NCBI GenBank assembly: GCA_040274765.1
Contig: JBEMAY010000017.1
Span: 1 to 56,307 of the forward strand
Source: Psychrobacillus sp040274765
GTDB taxonomy: Bacteria > Bacillota > Bacilli > Bacillales_A > Planococcaceae
Direction of reading: 5' to 3'
Length of the DNA: 56,307 bases
Shown here: positions 33,779 to 42,246 of the stretch, piece after piece
Position numbering within the stretch: the first letter of the stretch is position 1
Layout: each line of letters begins with the position of its first letter
Translations under genes and position numbers: made by a program
Notes under the pieces: model-generated
Seen by the model: only the letters and a program-made list of their open reading frames with translations
The model's database searches: none
Told to the model about the DNA's origin: nothing

Positions 33779-33830
33779 AAAAAATAGCCCCTTTTTGATA
33801 TTTATATATGCAAAAGATGGGCTATTTTTT
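33779..33830. terminator. terminator after the lipoprotein gene
   Basis: AAAATAGCCC (33781-33790) pairs with GGGCTATTTT (33819-33828), with T-runs usable on both strands and a 28-nt loop. Confidence 0.75.
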
Positions 33831-33876
33831 ATATAAGAATATCTCCTGAAAGCAGTAAGTGCTTTCCGCTACTTAC

Positions 33877-34266
33877 TTATCTATTTTCAACTGGCGTCTG
33901 ACTTTTTTTGTTGAACAGTATCCCAAAAAGGAACGTCATAAAAATAATTCCCATTACAGTAATGATGATGCATCGAACAATGTAATCGGAATCCATCGCA
34001 AAGATCACGTCTTTACGGAACCAGTTTTGGAATGGTAGACCAAAACCTAAGAGAACGGCAAAAAAGAGAAGTTTCGTCCAGATGCTTTTTCCCTTCATTT
34101 TTTTGATAGCTCCATTTACTACTAAACGAAGTAAAGCAAGTCCTAAACCTACGCAAAAGAATATCATTAGATAAGTAACTATATCGTCACCGGTAACTAG
34201 CGCTGCAATCACCAATCCTAAAGCTATAATTAATGAACCGAACATAAAAATATATTTTTTATTCAC
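33877..34266 (-). CDS. four-helix membrane protein, hypothetical
   Basis: 129 residues with hydrophobic segments at about 5-24, 29-50, 63-80 and 97-117 and a positively charged loop KKMKGKSIWTK. No family recognised. AAGGAG lies about 10 nt before the ATG. It lies downstream of the C39-like lipoprotein gene on the same strand but is separated from nothing convergent except the terminator at 33779. Confidence 0.7.
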   Translation of the reverse strand: MNKKYIFMFGSLIIALGLVIAALVTGDDIVTYLMIFFCVGLGLALLRLVVNGAIKKMKGKSIWTKLLFFAVLLGFGLPFQNWFRKDVIFAMDSDYIVRCIIITVMGIIFMTFLFGILFNKKSQTPVENR

Positions 34267-34403
34267 TTAACATTCTCCTTTTTTGTAAAACACTGAACAA
34301 CGTGTTGGCTACTTGCCTTATTATCATATGAAATTAAGGAAATGAAAGCAATCGACAGATTTTCAGAAATTGTTTAGTGATTTATTAAGAAGTATTAGCA
34401 AAA

Positions 34404-34438
34404 AAAAGAGAGTTATGACAATGTCATGACTCTCTTTT
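34404..34438. terminator. terminator of the C39-like lipoprotein gene
   Basis: AAAAGAGAGT-T-ATGAC pairs with GTCAT-G-ACTCTCTTTT across a 3-nt loop. Leftward it is followed by T-rich DNA, and it sits 5 nt past the stop codon of the leftward gene. Confidence 0.8.
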
Positions 34439-34442
34439 AAAT

Positions 34443-35426
34443 CTATTTAGTATAATCCACAACGATGTAAGGCTGTAACTGGAAAGGTTTCGGTGCGATG
34501 TTGCGATCGTTCCACATTCCGAACCATCTTTCTAATGGATAGAAATAATATCCGTCCTGCCAATGGTCAGATGTGTCATATGGGTCTGCAAAGATAAGCA
34601 TATCATCACCAATACCTGGTGTACCATTATTATCATAGCCAATAATTGCTTGCCAATGTCCATCCCAATCTGCCCACTCAACCATAATTGGTAGGTCATT
34701 AGAAAGGTGACCAGTTAACCATTTAACAAAGTAGCTATCCTTCGCATCTGTTACCCATGCTTCCGTCGTATCACTGTTTTCAGAAGCATATAGGCTGTTC
34801 CAAGTGAACGTGGCAGGTAGGTTTCCTACATTATTTCCGGTTGCACCATCTGTTTCTTGAATAAGATCTCCTACTGAATAATTCACTTTATAGCTGGTCT
34901 CTACTACCTCAAAGCCCTCTAAATTTGTAAAGAAGCTGTGAAGCTGGCTAACGTCTGTACCATATTCAGGGAAGTTATTTGCAGAACCGGGCTTTGCTCC
35001 TGGAGTATCCAGGTCAGTCATCGCTTTCATTTGCTCTGCAATATCCATCTCTGTCATGTCTGTGAAGCCAAAATGGTTAGCAACCATTAATGCTGTTGCA
35101 GGTCCACAAGACCACTCTGTTGTTTGCTGCATCGTTTGGAAATTTTCTATTAGTAGTAATTGATCATCTGATTTCATGTTGTAAAAATCAGGTGCTTTAA
35201 AATAACGAGACTCTGCGTTGTCGCCAGCTTCTGCATAGGCATCAGCACCGCCGTTTTCATCATAGTCTTCGCCTTTAATCATTGTTGGTTTAACTGCCAC
35301 AGTAGTTTCGGCTGACGCTTTTGTGTCTACTTCCTTGTTAACCTCCGCTTGTGAATCTGAGTTCTCTGAGCACGCAGATAATAATAGCATTGCGGATGCT
35401 AAAACTGCTGTAAGGGTTCTTTTCAT
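34443..35426 (-). CDS. extracellular lipoprotein with C39-like (papain-fold) peptidase domain
   Basis: The 327-aa protein has a lipobox LLSAC (Cys19), an acidic linker (about 20-75) and a peptidase domain. The triad is seen as Cys107 in WSCGPATALM, His257 in GHWQAIIGYD and Asp281 in FADPYDTSDHW. Unlike bacteriocin-exporter C39 domains it is not fused to an ABC transporter, and no double-Gly leader peptide is nearby. It may cleave peptides or wall material outside the cell. The ribosome site lies in AAAGGATGGGG before the ATG. The gap to the right (35427-35775) shows no gene. Confidence 0.8.
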   Translation of the reverse strand: MKRTLTAVLASAMLLLSACSENSDSQAEVNKEVDTKASAETTVAVKPTMIKGEDYDENGGADAYAEAGDNAESRYFKAPDFYNMKSDDQLLLIENFQTMQQTTEWSCGPATALMVANHFGFTDMTEMDIAEQMKAMTDLDTPGAKPGSANNFPEYGTDVSQLHSFFTNLEGFEVVETSYKVNYSVGDLIQETDGATGNNVGNLPATFTWNSLYASENSDTTEAWVTDAKDSYFVKWLTGHLSNDLPIMVEWADWDGHWQAIIGYDNNGTPGIGDDMLIFADPYDTSDHWQDGYYFYPLERWFGMWNDRNIAPKPFQLQPYIVVDYTK

Positions 35427-35775
35427 TTATCCCCATCCTTTTCTTCTTTTTTGGAAACACAAGAATTTATTATATAGAAAGTAGGGAACAAATCAATAGA
35501 TCGATTTATATTATTTTTTTACTTTATTTTGAAATTAGCTTTAAGTTAAATACGAACAATGAAAAAAGAATAATGAAATTTATATGCTTTTTATTAATAG
35601 TTTAAATTACATCTACCTGGACGCCTTCTACAGAGTGAACGATCAGCCGTCACATGTCACTACCATCATTACATAGTAAATGTTCGTGTTTAATCTGTAA
35701 AATGCTGTTAAGGAGATTTGCTCAGCTTATTAAAATAAAGCTATGTTAAAGGTAAAGGTTGATTTTAAATACACG

Positions 35776-35810
35776 TAAAAAATGAGCTAGGATATTTCCT
35801 CCTAGCTCAT
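35776..35810 (-). terminator. leftward terminator of the broken gene at 35817-36342
   Basis: ATGAGCTAGGA (35782-35792) pairs with TCCTAGCTCAT (35800-35810). Read leftward it is followed by TTTTTTACG. A near-identical hairpin closes the operon at 54808. Confidence 0.8.
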
Positions 35811-35816
35811 CTTGCT

Positions 35817-36342
35817 TTAATATTGATTTTTTACTAAAGCACCCGCTAGTTGAATAAGATTAAATGCTTTTTCAGGTTCATCACCAACGTTAAAGAGGGT
35901 ACTTTTCTAAGGAATTTACCAAATCTTTTAATTCTTCACTATCATCATCTTGCCACTTTTCTCTGTCTATCGCTCTAATTACTTTTTTTGAAGTAGATAG
36001 TAAACTATCTCTTAATTGTTTAATAGTACACTCTGCTTTAAAGAGGACTTTCGATGAACTATTTTCGTAAAATGAGAGTTCAGCTTTGTCACTGCTTATC
36101 TTCTTAGCCAAGACAATCGGAGTACCATCCATAAAATCGAATTCATATGTTCTTCCTATTTCAGAAATAATAATCCCCTTACAGGATTTAATCCACCAAG
36201 ATAAAATGATAACTACAAAGTCTGACCAGTCTTGTTCTGGAAAGTAATGATGATAATCAATAGTAAAACTAATATTGCCCATAATCTTTGCCGTCTTCTC
36301 TAATGAGTCCAAATCCACTTCTATCAATATTTCCTGTACCAA
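35817..36342 (-). pseudogene. conserved hypothetical gene with a C-terminal frameshift
   Basis: The main frame encodes 150 residues from TTG 36342 (ribosome site AAGGGG) and stops at 35890 after SLEKYPL. In another frame the next bases encode FNVGDEPEKAFNLIQLAGAL followed by VKNQY and a stop at 35817-35819, right before the terminator. The natural protein is therefore probably about 174 residues, and one base was gained or two lost near 35888. The family is unknown; the protein is soluble with no obvious catalytic motif. Confidence 0.6.
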
Positions 36343-36414
36343 AACCTCAACCCCTTATTCAAGCATCTGGATATAAAATGTATTCGACCTTATTGAACTA
36401 ACCTGCGGCGTTAC

Positions 36415-36435
36415 TTTAAGTGTAACATTTCACAA
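36415..36435. promoter_or_regulatory. operator-like motif, copy 2
   Basis: TTTAAGTGTAACATTTCACA, nearly the same as 29270-29290. It lies upstream of the leftward gene that starts at 36342. Confidence 0.35.
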
Positions 36436-36480
36436 ACTAAATCGCTTCACGAAAAAAACAACCCTAGCTTTAACAAAGCC

Positions 36481-36502
36481 TTAAATAAACATTAAGAAAA
36501 AT
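36481..36502 (+). promoter_or_regulatory. candidate response-regulator site before the second two-component system
   Basis: TTAAATAAACA followed by TTAAGAAAAAT: two TTAA-type half sites 11 nt apart, a usual arrangement for OmpR-family dimers. A similar pair (TTAAGAAATTC, GTAAGATTGTA) precedes the ABC genes at 38222. Confidence 0.4.
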
Positions 36503-36574
36503 TAGTTTTATATATATTTACTTCCATAAATTAGCTATGATTAAAAGAAAATGGACTACAATGAGGTGAAACAA

Positions 36575-37270
36575 ATGTCTAAACGAATTTTATTGGTCGA
36601 GGATGATGAATCCATTAGTGAAATGGTTGAGAAATATTTAAGAAGTGAGGGCTTTATCATCACGACTGTGAACAATGGAGAAGCAGCGGTTAAGCAGAAT
36701 CGCTCTTCAGCCTTTGACTTAATCATTTTAGATATTATGATGCCAAAACTAGACGGCTTGGAGGTATTGAGGATCATTCGAGAAACTAGTGCTGTGCCTA
36801 TATTAATGATGTCAGCAAAGGATAGCGATGTAGATAAGGCCTTAGGGCTGGGGCTAGGAGCAGATGATTATCTTGCCAAGCCTTTTTCTTTACTTGAGCT
36901 TTCCGCAAGAGTAAAGGCTGCGATACGAAGAGCAACACAATATTCACGGGAGCAACAAGTAAACGAGGATGTAATTGAAATAGGGGATTTGAAGATAGAT
37001 GTTACTAACTTTATGGTTATGAAGGGAGAGGAACACATAAAGCTTACGGCGAAAGAATTTGCTATCTTAAAACTGTTTGCTTCCAATCAAAACCGTGTAT
37101 TTACTAAACAGCAGATATATCAGCTGGTTTGGGAGGATGAATACTACGGGGATGAGAATATCATTAATGTTCATATGAGAAGGCTTAGAGAGAAGATAGA
37201 AGAAGAACCATCCAACCCAAGGTATATCAAGACCTTGTGGGGGATTGGTTATAAGCTGGAAGGTTTTTAA
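36575..37270 (+). CDS. OmpR-family response regulator (BcrAB-type module)
   Basis: 231 residues from ATG 36575, which follows GAGGTG by 6 nt; the frame is open to 36551 without a ribosome site. The receiver domain has the acidic pair at 10-11, Asp53 in IILDIMMP and LAKPF. The winged-helix domain ends LWGIGYKLEG. It is paired with the kinase next to it and probably controls the downstream ABC transporter genes, since similar direct repeats lie in front of both. Confidence 0.92.
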   Translation: MSKRILLVEDDESISEMVEKYLRSEGFIITTVNNGEAAVKQNRSSAFDLIILDIMMPKLDGLEVLRIIRETSAVPILMMSAKDSDVDKALGLGLGADDYLAKPFSLLELSARVKAAIRRATQYSREQQVNEDVIEIGDLKIDVTNFMVMKGEEHIKLTAKEFAILKLFASNQNRVFTKQQIYQLVWEDEYYGDENIINVHMRRLREKIEEEPSNPRYIKTLWGIGYKLEGF

Positions 37271-37271
37271 G

Positions 37272-38207
37272 ATGGTGATTATTTTATGTAGCATCATTAT
37301 TTTGTTGCTTGCTTTCATTGGTTTTCAATATAAAGAAAAAAGAAATCTCACTTCTACCATTGCCTATACACATCAAAAGCTCCGTAGCATCATTCACGAA
37401 AACTCAGGAGAAAAGGTTTTAGCGCATACCGAGCATGATGAGCTCCAGCAACTATTAAATACAATTAATGAATTATTAGACGAAAAACAAAAAATACTTG
37501 CAACTCATACAAGGCTAGAAGAGTCCTTGCGAAAAATGCTTTCCAATGTCTCACACGATTTGAAAACGCCGTTAACTGTCATTTTAGGCTATATTGAAAT
37601 GTTAGAAATTGCGCCTTCCCTACAGGAGGATGAACGGCAACAGCTCGTTGTTAAACTACATACTAAAACAAATGAAGTACTTAAAATTATCCATACATTT
37701 TTTGACTTGGCAAAAATAGAGGCGGGGGACCAACAATACCCATTGTCTAAGGTAAACATAAATGAAATATGTCGTAAGAACATTTTATCCTACTATGATC
37801 TCGTAACAGCAAAGAACATGCACGTTGACATCGAGATACCAGAAAATAATTTATATGTATTTGGCAATGAGGAGGCAATAGATAGGGTTCTGAACAATCT
37901 ATTGTCCAATGCCTTAACCCATGGAGCAGATGGCAAGAACATCGGATTAGCATTAAGATACGATGAATCCTATATTTATATTGATATTTGGGATAAGGGA
38001 AGAGGGATAGAGGAGTATCATATTGATCGGGTTTTTGAAAGAACATATACGATGAACGATTCTAGGAATAAACATTTCCAAGGCAGTGGATTAGGCTTAA
38101 CGATTACCAAGCGGCTTCTTGAGATAATGGGAGGGTCTATTCACCTATCAAGCATCCCTCATGAAAAGACCATTTTTACTGCAACCATGAAGCGAATTAC
38201 TTTTTAA
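37272..38207 (+). CDS. sensor histidine kinase (BcrAB-type module)
   Basis: 311 residues from ATG 37272, with GGAAGG 8 nt upstream and just past the regulator stop. There is only one N-terminal membrane helix (about 2-18) and no extracellular domain, so sensing must occur in the membrane or cytosol. His95 lies in SHDLKTPLTVILGYIEML; the ATPase motifs are NLLSNALTHG, DKGRGI and GSGLGL. The partner regulator is encoded immediately upstream. The stimulus is presumably a peptide antibiotic. Confidence 0.9.
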   Translation: MVIILCSIIILLLAFIGFQYKEKRNLTSTIAYTHQKLRSIIHENSGEKVLAHTEHDELQQLLNTINELLDEKQKILATHTRLEESLRKMLSNVSHDLKTPLTVILGYIEMLEIAPSLQEDERQQLVVKLHTKTNEVLKIIHTFFDLAKIEAGDQQYPLSKVNINEICRKNILSYYDLVTAKNMHVDIEIPENNLYVFGNEEAIDRVLNNLLSNALTHGADGKNIGLALRYDESYIYIDIWDKGRGIEEYHIDRVFERTYTMNDSRNKHFQGSGLGLTITKRLLEIMGGSIHLSSIPHEKTIFTATMKRITF

Positions 38208-38221
38208 CGTTAAAGCATAAC

Positions 38222-38243
38222 TTAAGAAATTCGTAAGATTGTA
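38222..38243 (+). promoter_or_regulatory. candidate response-regulator site before the ABC genes
   Basis: TTAAGAAATTC followed by GTAAGATTGTA, an 11-nt direct repeat, located about 30 nt before a TATACT -10-like hexamer (38270-38275) that lacks a good -35. That is a pattern expected of an activator-dependent promoter. Confidence 0.4.
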
Positions 38244-38304
38244 GTAATAAAAAAGAGAGGTTCGTTTTCTATACTAAGAATAGAACGAAGAGGGAGAGGA
38301 TTCA

Positions 38305-39228
38305 ATGTCATATATATTGAAAACAAGTCATCTGACGAAAGAATTCGAAGGTAAGGAAGTCGTTTCTTCAGTTAATATGAATGTGAAAAAGGGAGAAATT
38401 TACGGGTTTTTAGGTCCCAATGGAGCAGGTAAAACAACAGTCATGAAAATGATGACCAATCTGATAAAGCCGACAAATGGGGAAATAGAGATTTTTGACG
38501 AAAGGCTAACCGATCAATCATACGAGGTTTTAAAAAGAATTGGATCAATAATTGAATATCCAATTTTTTATGATAAGCTGACTGCACGTGAAACACTTCA
38601 GCTTCATTGCGATTATATGGGTTATTATAACCAAAAAGAAATAGAGCAAGTATTAGATATGGTTAGTCTTGTGAACACAGGAAACAAACGGGTAAAAGAG
38701 TTCTCGTTAGGAATGAAGCAGCGGTTGGGTATTGCACGTGCAATTATTACAAAGCCGGAATTACTTATTCTAGATGAACCGATAAACGGGCTAGATCCTC
38801 AAGGTATAAAGGAAATGAGAGATCTATTTCGAATGCTTTCTAAGGAATATAACATAACCATCATTGTTTCTAGCCACATTTTGGGAGAGATAGAGCAATT
38901 GGCAGATACAATCGGAGTCATCAACAACGGGAAACTCATTCAGGAAATTTCACTTGAACAATTAACTCATAGTCAAACCGACTATATTGAGCTAATTGTT
39001 CAAGACATACAGAAAACCTCCTTCCTGTTAAGTGAGAAGCTACTTTTAGTTAACTTTAAATTAGTAGACGATCATTGTATTCGTATATACGATTCAACAC
39101 TCACACCACAAATGATTTCCAAGGTTTTGTATGAACATAATATTGAAATAGAGGCTATCAGTAAAAAAACAAGTACATTAGAGGACTACTTCTTAAAGCT
39201 AGTCAATGGGGGTGTAGTGAATGTTTAA
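38305..39228 (+). CDS. bcrA: bacitracin-type ABC transporter ATPase, BcrA-like
   Basis: The 307-aa ATPase has Walker A GPNGAGKTT, the segment EFSLGMKQRLGIARA containing the modified signature, and Walker B LLILDEPINGLDPQGIKEM. The roughly 90-residue C-terminal domain ends in SKKTSTLEDYFLKLVNGG, as in BcrA of Bacillus licheniformis. It drives export or removal of bacitracin-like peptides with the permease that follows. It overlaps that gene by 8 nt. Different family from the BceA-like ATPase at 2148. Confidence 0.9.
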   Translation: MSYILKTSHLTKEFEGKEVVSSVNMNVKKGEIYGFLGPNGAGKTTVMKMMTNLIKPTNGEIEIFDERLTDQSYEVLKRIGSIIEYPIFYDKLTARETLQLHCDYMGYYNQKEIEQVLDMVSLVNTGNKRVKEFSLGMKQRLGIARAIITKPELLILDEPINGLDPQGIKEMRDLFRMLSKEYNITIIVSSHILGEIEQLADTIGVINNGKLIQEISLEQLTHSQTDYIELIVQDIQKTSFLLSEKLLLVNFKLVDDHCIRIYDSTLTPQMISKVLYEHNIEIEAISKKTSTLEDYFLKLVNGGVVNV

Positions 39229-39916
39229 GCTAATGAAGCTAGAGATGAAAAAATTTAAACTGGGCTCCTATTCGGTTAACGCTGTAATTGCTAACTTTGT
39301 TATTCTCGGGTTTATATTTCTAATAGCGTTTATATCTAAAGTAGAAGGTGACCAGGACTTTGTAAATTACCAGGAGGTCTTAACGGTTATCGATTCATTT
39401 GTGAGGGGAACCTTTATCATCTTCGCTGCAACATTAATAGCAAAGCTAATAATAGGAGAATTTAAAAATAAAACCATTACTACGTTATTTATGTATCCAA
39501 TTAGTAGGAAAAAAATAATTGCAGCAAAGCTAGCTATTGTATTTATATTTACTTTTATATGGATTATTATTTCGAATGTATTTATTACGTCAGTCTTCTG
39601 TTTCCTAAGTGTAAAGTATCAGCTAGTTCCTGATACACTAACCGCTTCACTTCTTCAAGAACATGGTATTAGTGTAGTGATGTATGCAGTTGCAGCTTCT
39701 GGTATGGCGCTAATTCCTCTTTACTTTGGTATGAAGAAATATTCCATACCTTCTACAATTATTACATCTATTCTAATTGTAGTATTAGTTACCAGTAATA
39801 ATGGTGGATTTTCATTGAATGATATATTTGTTATACCTTTATCACTGGCATTAATCGGTTTAGTTATTGCATATCTTTCTATTCGAAATATAGATAGAAT
39901 CGATATAAAAGTATGA
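39221..39916 (+). CDS. ABC-2 type permease, BcrB-like
   Basis: The 231-aa protein has six predicted membrane helices and the TLFMYPISRKKIIAAKLA segment found in ABC-2 permeases of the lantibiotic/bacitracin immunity group. GGGGGTG precedes the overlapping ATG. It forms the channel for the BcrA-like ATPase. No undecaprenyl-pyrophosphatase gene (BcrC/UppP) follows, unlike the B. licheniformis cluster. Confidence 0.85.
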   Translation: MFKLMKLEMKKFKLGSYSVNAVIANFVILGFIFLIAFISKVEGDQDFVNYQEVLTVIDSFVRGTFIIFAATLIAKLIIGEFKNKTITTLFMYPISRKKIIAAKLAIVFIFTFIWIIISNVFITSVFCFLSVKYQLVPDTLTASLLQEHGISVVMYAVAASGMALIPLYFGMKKYSIPSTIITSILIVVLVTSNNGGFSLNDIFVIPLSLALIGLVIAYLSIRNIDRIDIKV

Positions 39917-39949
39917 TTTTTCTAGAAATGCAATCGGGAGGATAGAGAA

Positions 39950-40432
39950 ATGAAAGTAAGTCGAAGTGAGTTACAAACGAATGATGATATTTGGAATGCT
40001 GTTTTATCTGTTGCTTATGTAAACTACCCCTTTCCAACCGAAGATGAAAAGAAGAATGATATTTTTATTTTATTCAGTTACTATTCTGAAATGGAAAGTG
40101 GTGGCCATGAAGCCTTGCTCAATTGGCTTTCAGAAACGATGCAAGAAATGGGTATCCCAAAATACGTAAGTCGACTGACTAAAATGCTGAAGCTAATCGG
40201 TGCCTATGATTATGCAGTCATTGAAAATTCCCATTTAGAAGAAATATTAAATAGATACGTAGCCATAGAAAATAGTGGTTTGGAGGATCCTGATTTTGAA
40301 AAATTAGAAGCGGAATACCTAACTGTAGTGGAGAGAGCAGATAAAGAATATAGAAATTTAGATGAACAGATCAATGAGTGTATATACAACTATGCAGTGA
40401 TTATACATGAAGAGCTACTCGAAAAATATTAG
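39950..40432 (+). CDS. DUF4375-like protein
   Basis: The 160-aa acidic soluble protein has a segment ILFSYYSEMESGGHEALLNW that matches the core of the DUF4375/DMP19-like family, whose function is unknown. The C-terminal third is rich in Glu and likely helical. GGGAGG lies 12 nt before the ATG. It lies 33 nt after the permease gene and 15 nt before a lipoprotein gene, so it may be part of either transcript. Confidence 0.65.
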   Translation: MKVSRSELQTNDDIWNAVLSVAYVNYPFPTEDEKKNDIFILFSYYSEMESGGHEALLNWLSETMQEMGIPKYVSRLTKMLKLIGAYDYAVIENSHLEEILNRYVAIENSGLEDPDFEKLEAEYLTVVERADKEYRNLDEQINECIYNYAVIIHEELLEKY

Positions 40433-40447
40433 GATGTGTATTTAGCA

Positions 40448-40750
40448 ATGAGAATTATAAAAAGTATTTATTTTTTAGTTTTTTTCTTGATACTGTTTCT
40501 AGGAGCATGTGGAACTGAGAAAAAAATTACACAAGGAGAAGCTGAAAAAATTGCATTAGAGGATGCGCCTAAATTTAAACCAAATTTTAAAGACTTTGAG
40601 ATTTGGGATACAGAAGAGACAGATCGAGGTTGGATTATCATGATTATCTCTAAAGAACCAACTTTCGAAAGACCATTACCAAATATTTATTATGAGATAG
40701 ATAAGAATGGAAGTATATTGGAACGTTCAAACTTTGCGGTAGCAGAATAA
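40448..40750 (+). CDS. small lipoprotein
   Basis: 100 residues from ATG 40448 with signal peptide and lipobox LGAC. The mature part (QGEAEKIALEDAPKFKPNF) looks like a short PepSY-type fold, which is often an inhibitor or regulator of surface proteases. A GTG at 40436 in the same frame is an alternative start but lies too close to AGGA. Followed by a terminator. Confidence 0.75.
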   Translation: MRIIKSIYFLVFFLILFLGACGTEKKITQGEAEKIALEDAPKFKPNFKDFEIWDTEETDRGWIIMIISKEPTFERPLPNIYYEIDKNGSILERSNFAVAE

Positions 40751-40812
40751 ATACGTTAATTTACGCTACTCTTATAAAACATAGATTTTTAAAATAACGC
40801 TATATGTAAAAA

Positions 40813-40847
40813 TCCCGCTTCCGATTAAGGTAACGGGACTCTTTTTT
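40813..40847 (+). terminator. intrinsic terminator after the small lipoprotein gene
   Basis: TCCCGCTTCC pairs with GGTAACGGGA, followed by CTCTTTTTTG. Confidence 0.82.
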
Positions 40848-41066
40848 GTTTAATTCTTCTGAATGATGACTTGCTACTTTTTGGATTTAGTTAAGACTTC
40901 TCCTGGTTTTTGACGGTACTACCTTTTGGCTGATATTTGTATATTAACCCTTTGCTACTTTCCTTAGGTTTAGTGATAATAATAGTAAACCTCTTTTTCT
41001 GATGTCCACAAATTCTTAGATATCTAAAGGAGTTATTACCTACTGAATTCCTTTAATTTAAGATAA

Positions 41067-41174
41067 ATATATCGTGCCTACCTTTCATCCATCTCTACAA
41101 CTTTTGCAGCTGTAGGAGGAATTGCATTGTTAGTAGTCACATATTTTACATACTATGATGCTAAACAACAATGA
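41067..41174 (+). pseudogene. possible remnant of a small membrane protein
   Basis: The 557-nt gap 40751-41307 has no intact gene. Here a 35-codon open frame ends in TTFAAVGGIALLVVTYFTYY followed by a short polar tail and TGA. It looks like the C-terminal transmembrane helix of a small protein but has no start codon or ribosome site. The remainder of the gap shows nothing I can identify. Confidence 0.3.
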
Positions 41175-41210
41175 GAATAGAAAAAGAGCCTATTTTAATT
41201 ATTAAGCAAT

Positions 41211-41254
41211 ATAAAAAAGATGGAGTGATAATTTCACTGCCGTCTTTTTTATTA
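41211..41254. terminator. bidirectional terminator
   Basis: AAAAAAGATGGAGTGA (41213-41228) pairs with TTCACTGCCGTCTTTTTT (41233-41250), with one bulge. It can end the leftward gene at 41308. Confidence 0.7.
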
Positions 41255-41307
41255 TGGGGAAGTAAAACCTAAAATTTACATAACTGCGGTACACTGAGTA
41301 ACTATTA

Positions 41308-41562
41308 TTACAGAGCCAAGAAATAAAAAGAACCTAGTATACAAACCAAAGTTACGATCCATAAAGTTAAATATGTGGGTTTCTTTAGTTCTCTGTCTAG
41401 TAAAGATATAGAGTGAATACCTGTAATAAATACTGCGACAAAAAGGGCACCCAATAAGGCCCCCATTAAAGTAGGCAAGTTGTATATATATTTATCGATA
41501 AATAAAAATAGAATAATAGAAAACGGTATTGAAACGCTCGAAAGAAAATATTTTAAATTCAT
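41308..41562 (-). CDS. small membrane protein, hypothetical
   Basis: 84 residues with three hydrophobic segments (about 4-22, 31-51 and 64-83). No family recognised. AAGGGG lies 8 nt before the ATG. It probably ends at the hairpin 41211-41254. Confidence 0.65.
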   Translation of the reverse strand: MNLKYFLSSVSIPFSIILFLFIDKYIYNLPTLMGALLGALFVAVFITGIHSISLLDRELKKPTYLTLWIVTLVCILGSFYFLAL

Positions 41563-41675
41563 TATAATCCCCTTTCTCTAAGATCAATTTGTACTCCTGC
41601 TACGGTATATGTATATATTAAAATACATTTTTGTCCAGCTCAAACAAAGCTTGATGCACGCTTAAAATTGCATCT

Positions 41676-42179
41676 TTATATTGACTTTGCTATCGTTTCA
41701 CATTTTTTAATTGCCCAACTGTAATGGTTGGAAGTATTTGCTGCGAAATAGCTGTGTAAGTTACTTGTTTTAGTCCATTTATAATATCTTTTAGTCATCA
41801 TTTCTTCATCGGTATGTGATTCAATTAAATCCATTATTCTTTTGTGACTTAACTTCAACTTTCTTATAGCTTGAGCTAACGTCACATCCTGATAGTTTTT
41901 CCAAATTTCAATATTTAGTAGCTTAATAGTATTCCATTTGTAACCGGGTGCTGGCATGAAAGGAATGTCTCCATCCATACCTTCCCTATACCATCTTTCC
42001 AGCATTGCATGCCATTCATACAGATGCATTAACACATCACGAAAGTTCTTATCTCTTTCATTTGTTTCAATGGAGGCACCCCTTTTTCTACTTGGTACAG
42101 ATTCAATTATTTTAAGCAAAGATTCAAAGGAGTTCTCACTATTTACTAATAGCTTTTCTTTCTCACTTTTCTCAATCAA
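41676..42179 (-). CDS. ClbS/DfsB-family four-helix protein (DUF1706)
   Basis: The 167-aa protein has the family hallmarks DVLMHLYEWHAMLERWYREG and PGYKWNTIKLLNIEIW, with histidines on the helices of a DinB-like bundle. Members include ClbS, which inactivates the genotoxin colibactin, and DfsB proteins of unknown role. TTG start at 42179 with AAGGAGG about 10 nt upstream. Detoxification here is inference. Single gene. Confidence 0.87.
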   Translation of the reverse strand: MIEKSEKEKLLVNSENSFESLLKIIESVPSRKRGASIETNERDKNFRDVLMHLYEWHAMLERWYREGMDGDIPFMPAPGYKWNTIKLLNIEIWKNYQDVTLAQAIRKLKLSHKRIMDLIESHTDEEMMTKRYYKWTKTSNLHSYFAANTSNHYSWAIKKCETIAKSI

Positions 42180-42246
42180 GTTTAACAGCCTCCTTAATAA
42201 ATAAATAGTAACATTGGAAATGAAATATTGTAATAAAATTCAGAAA

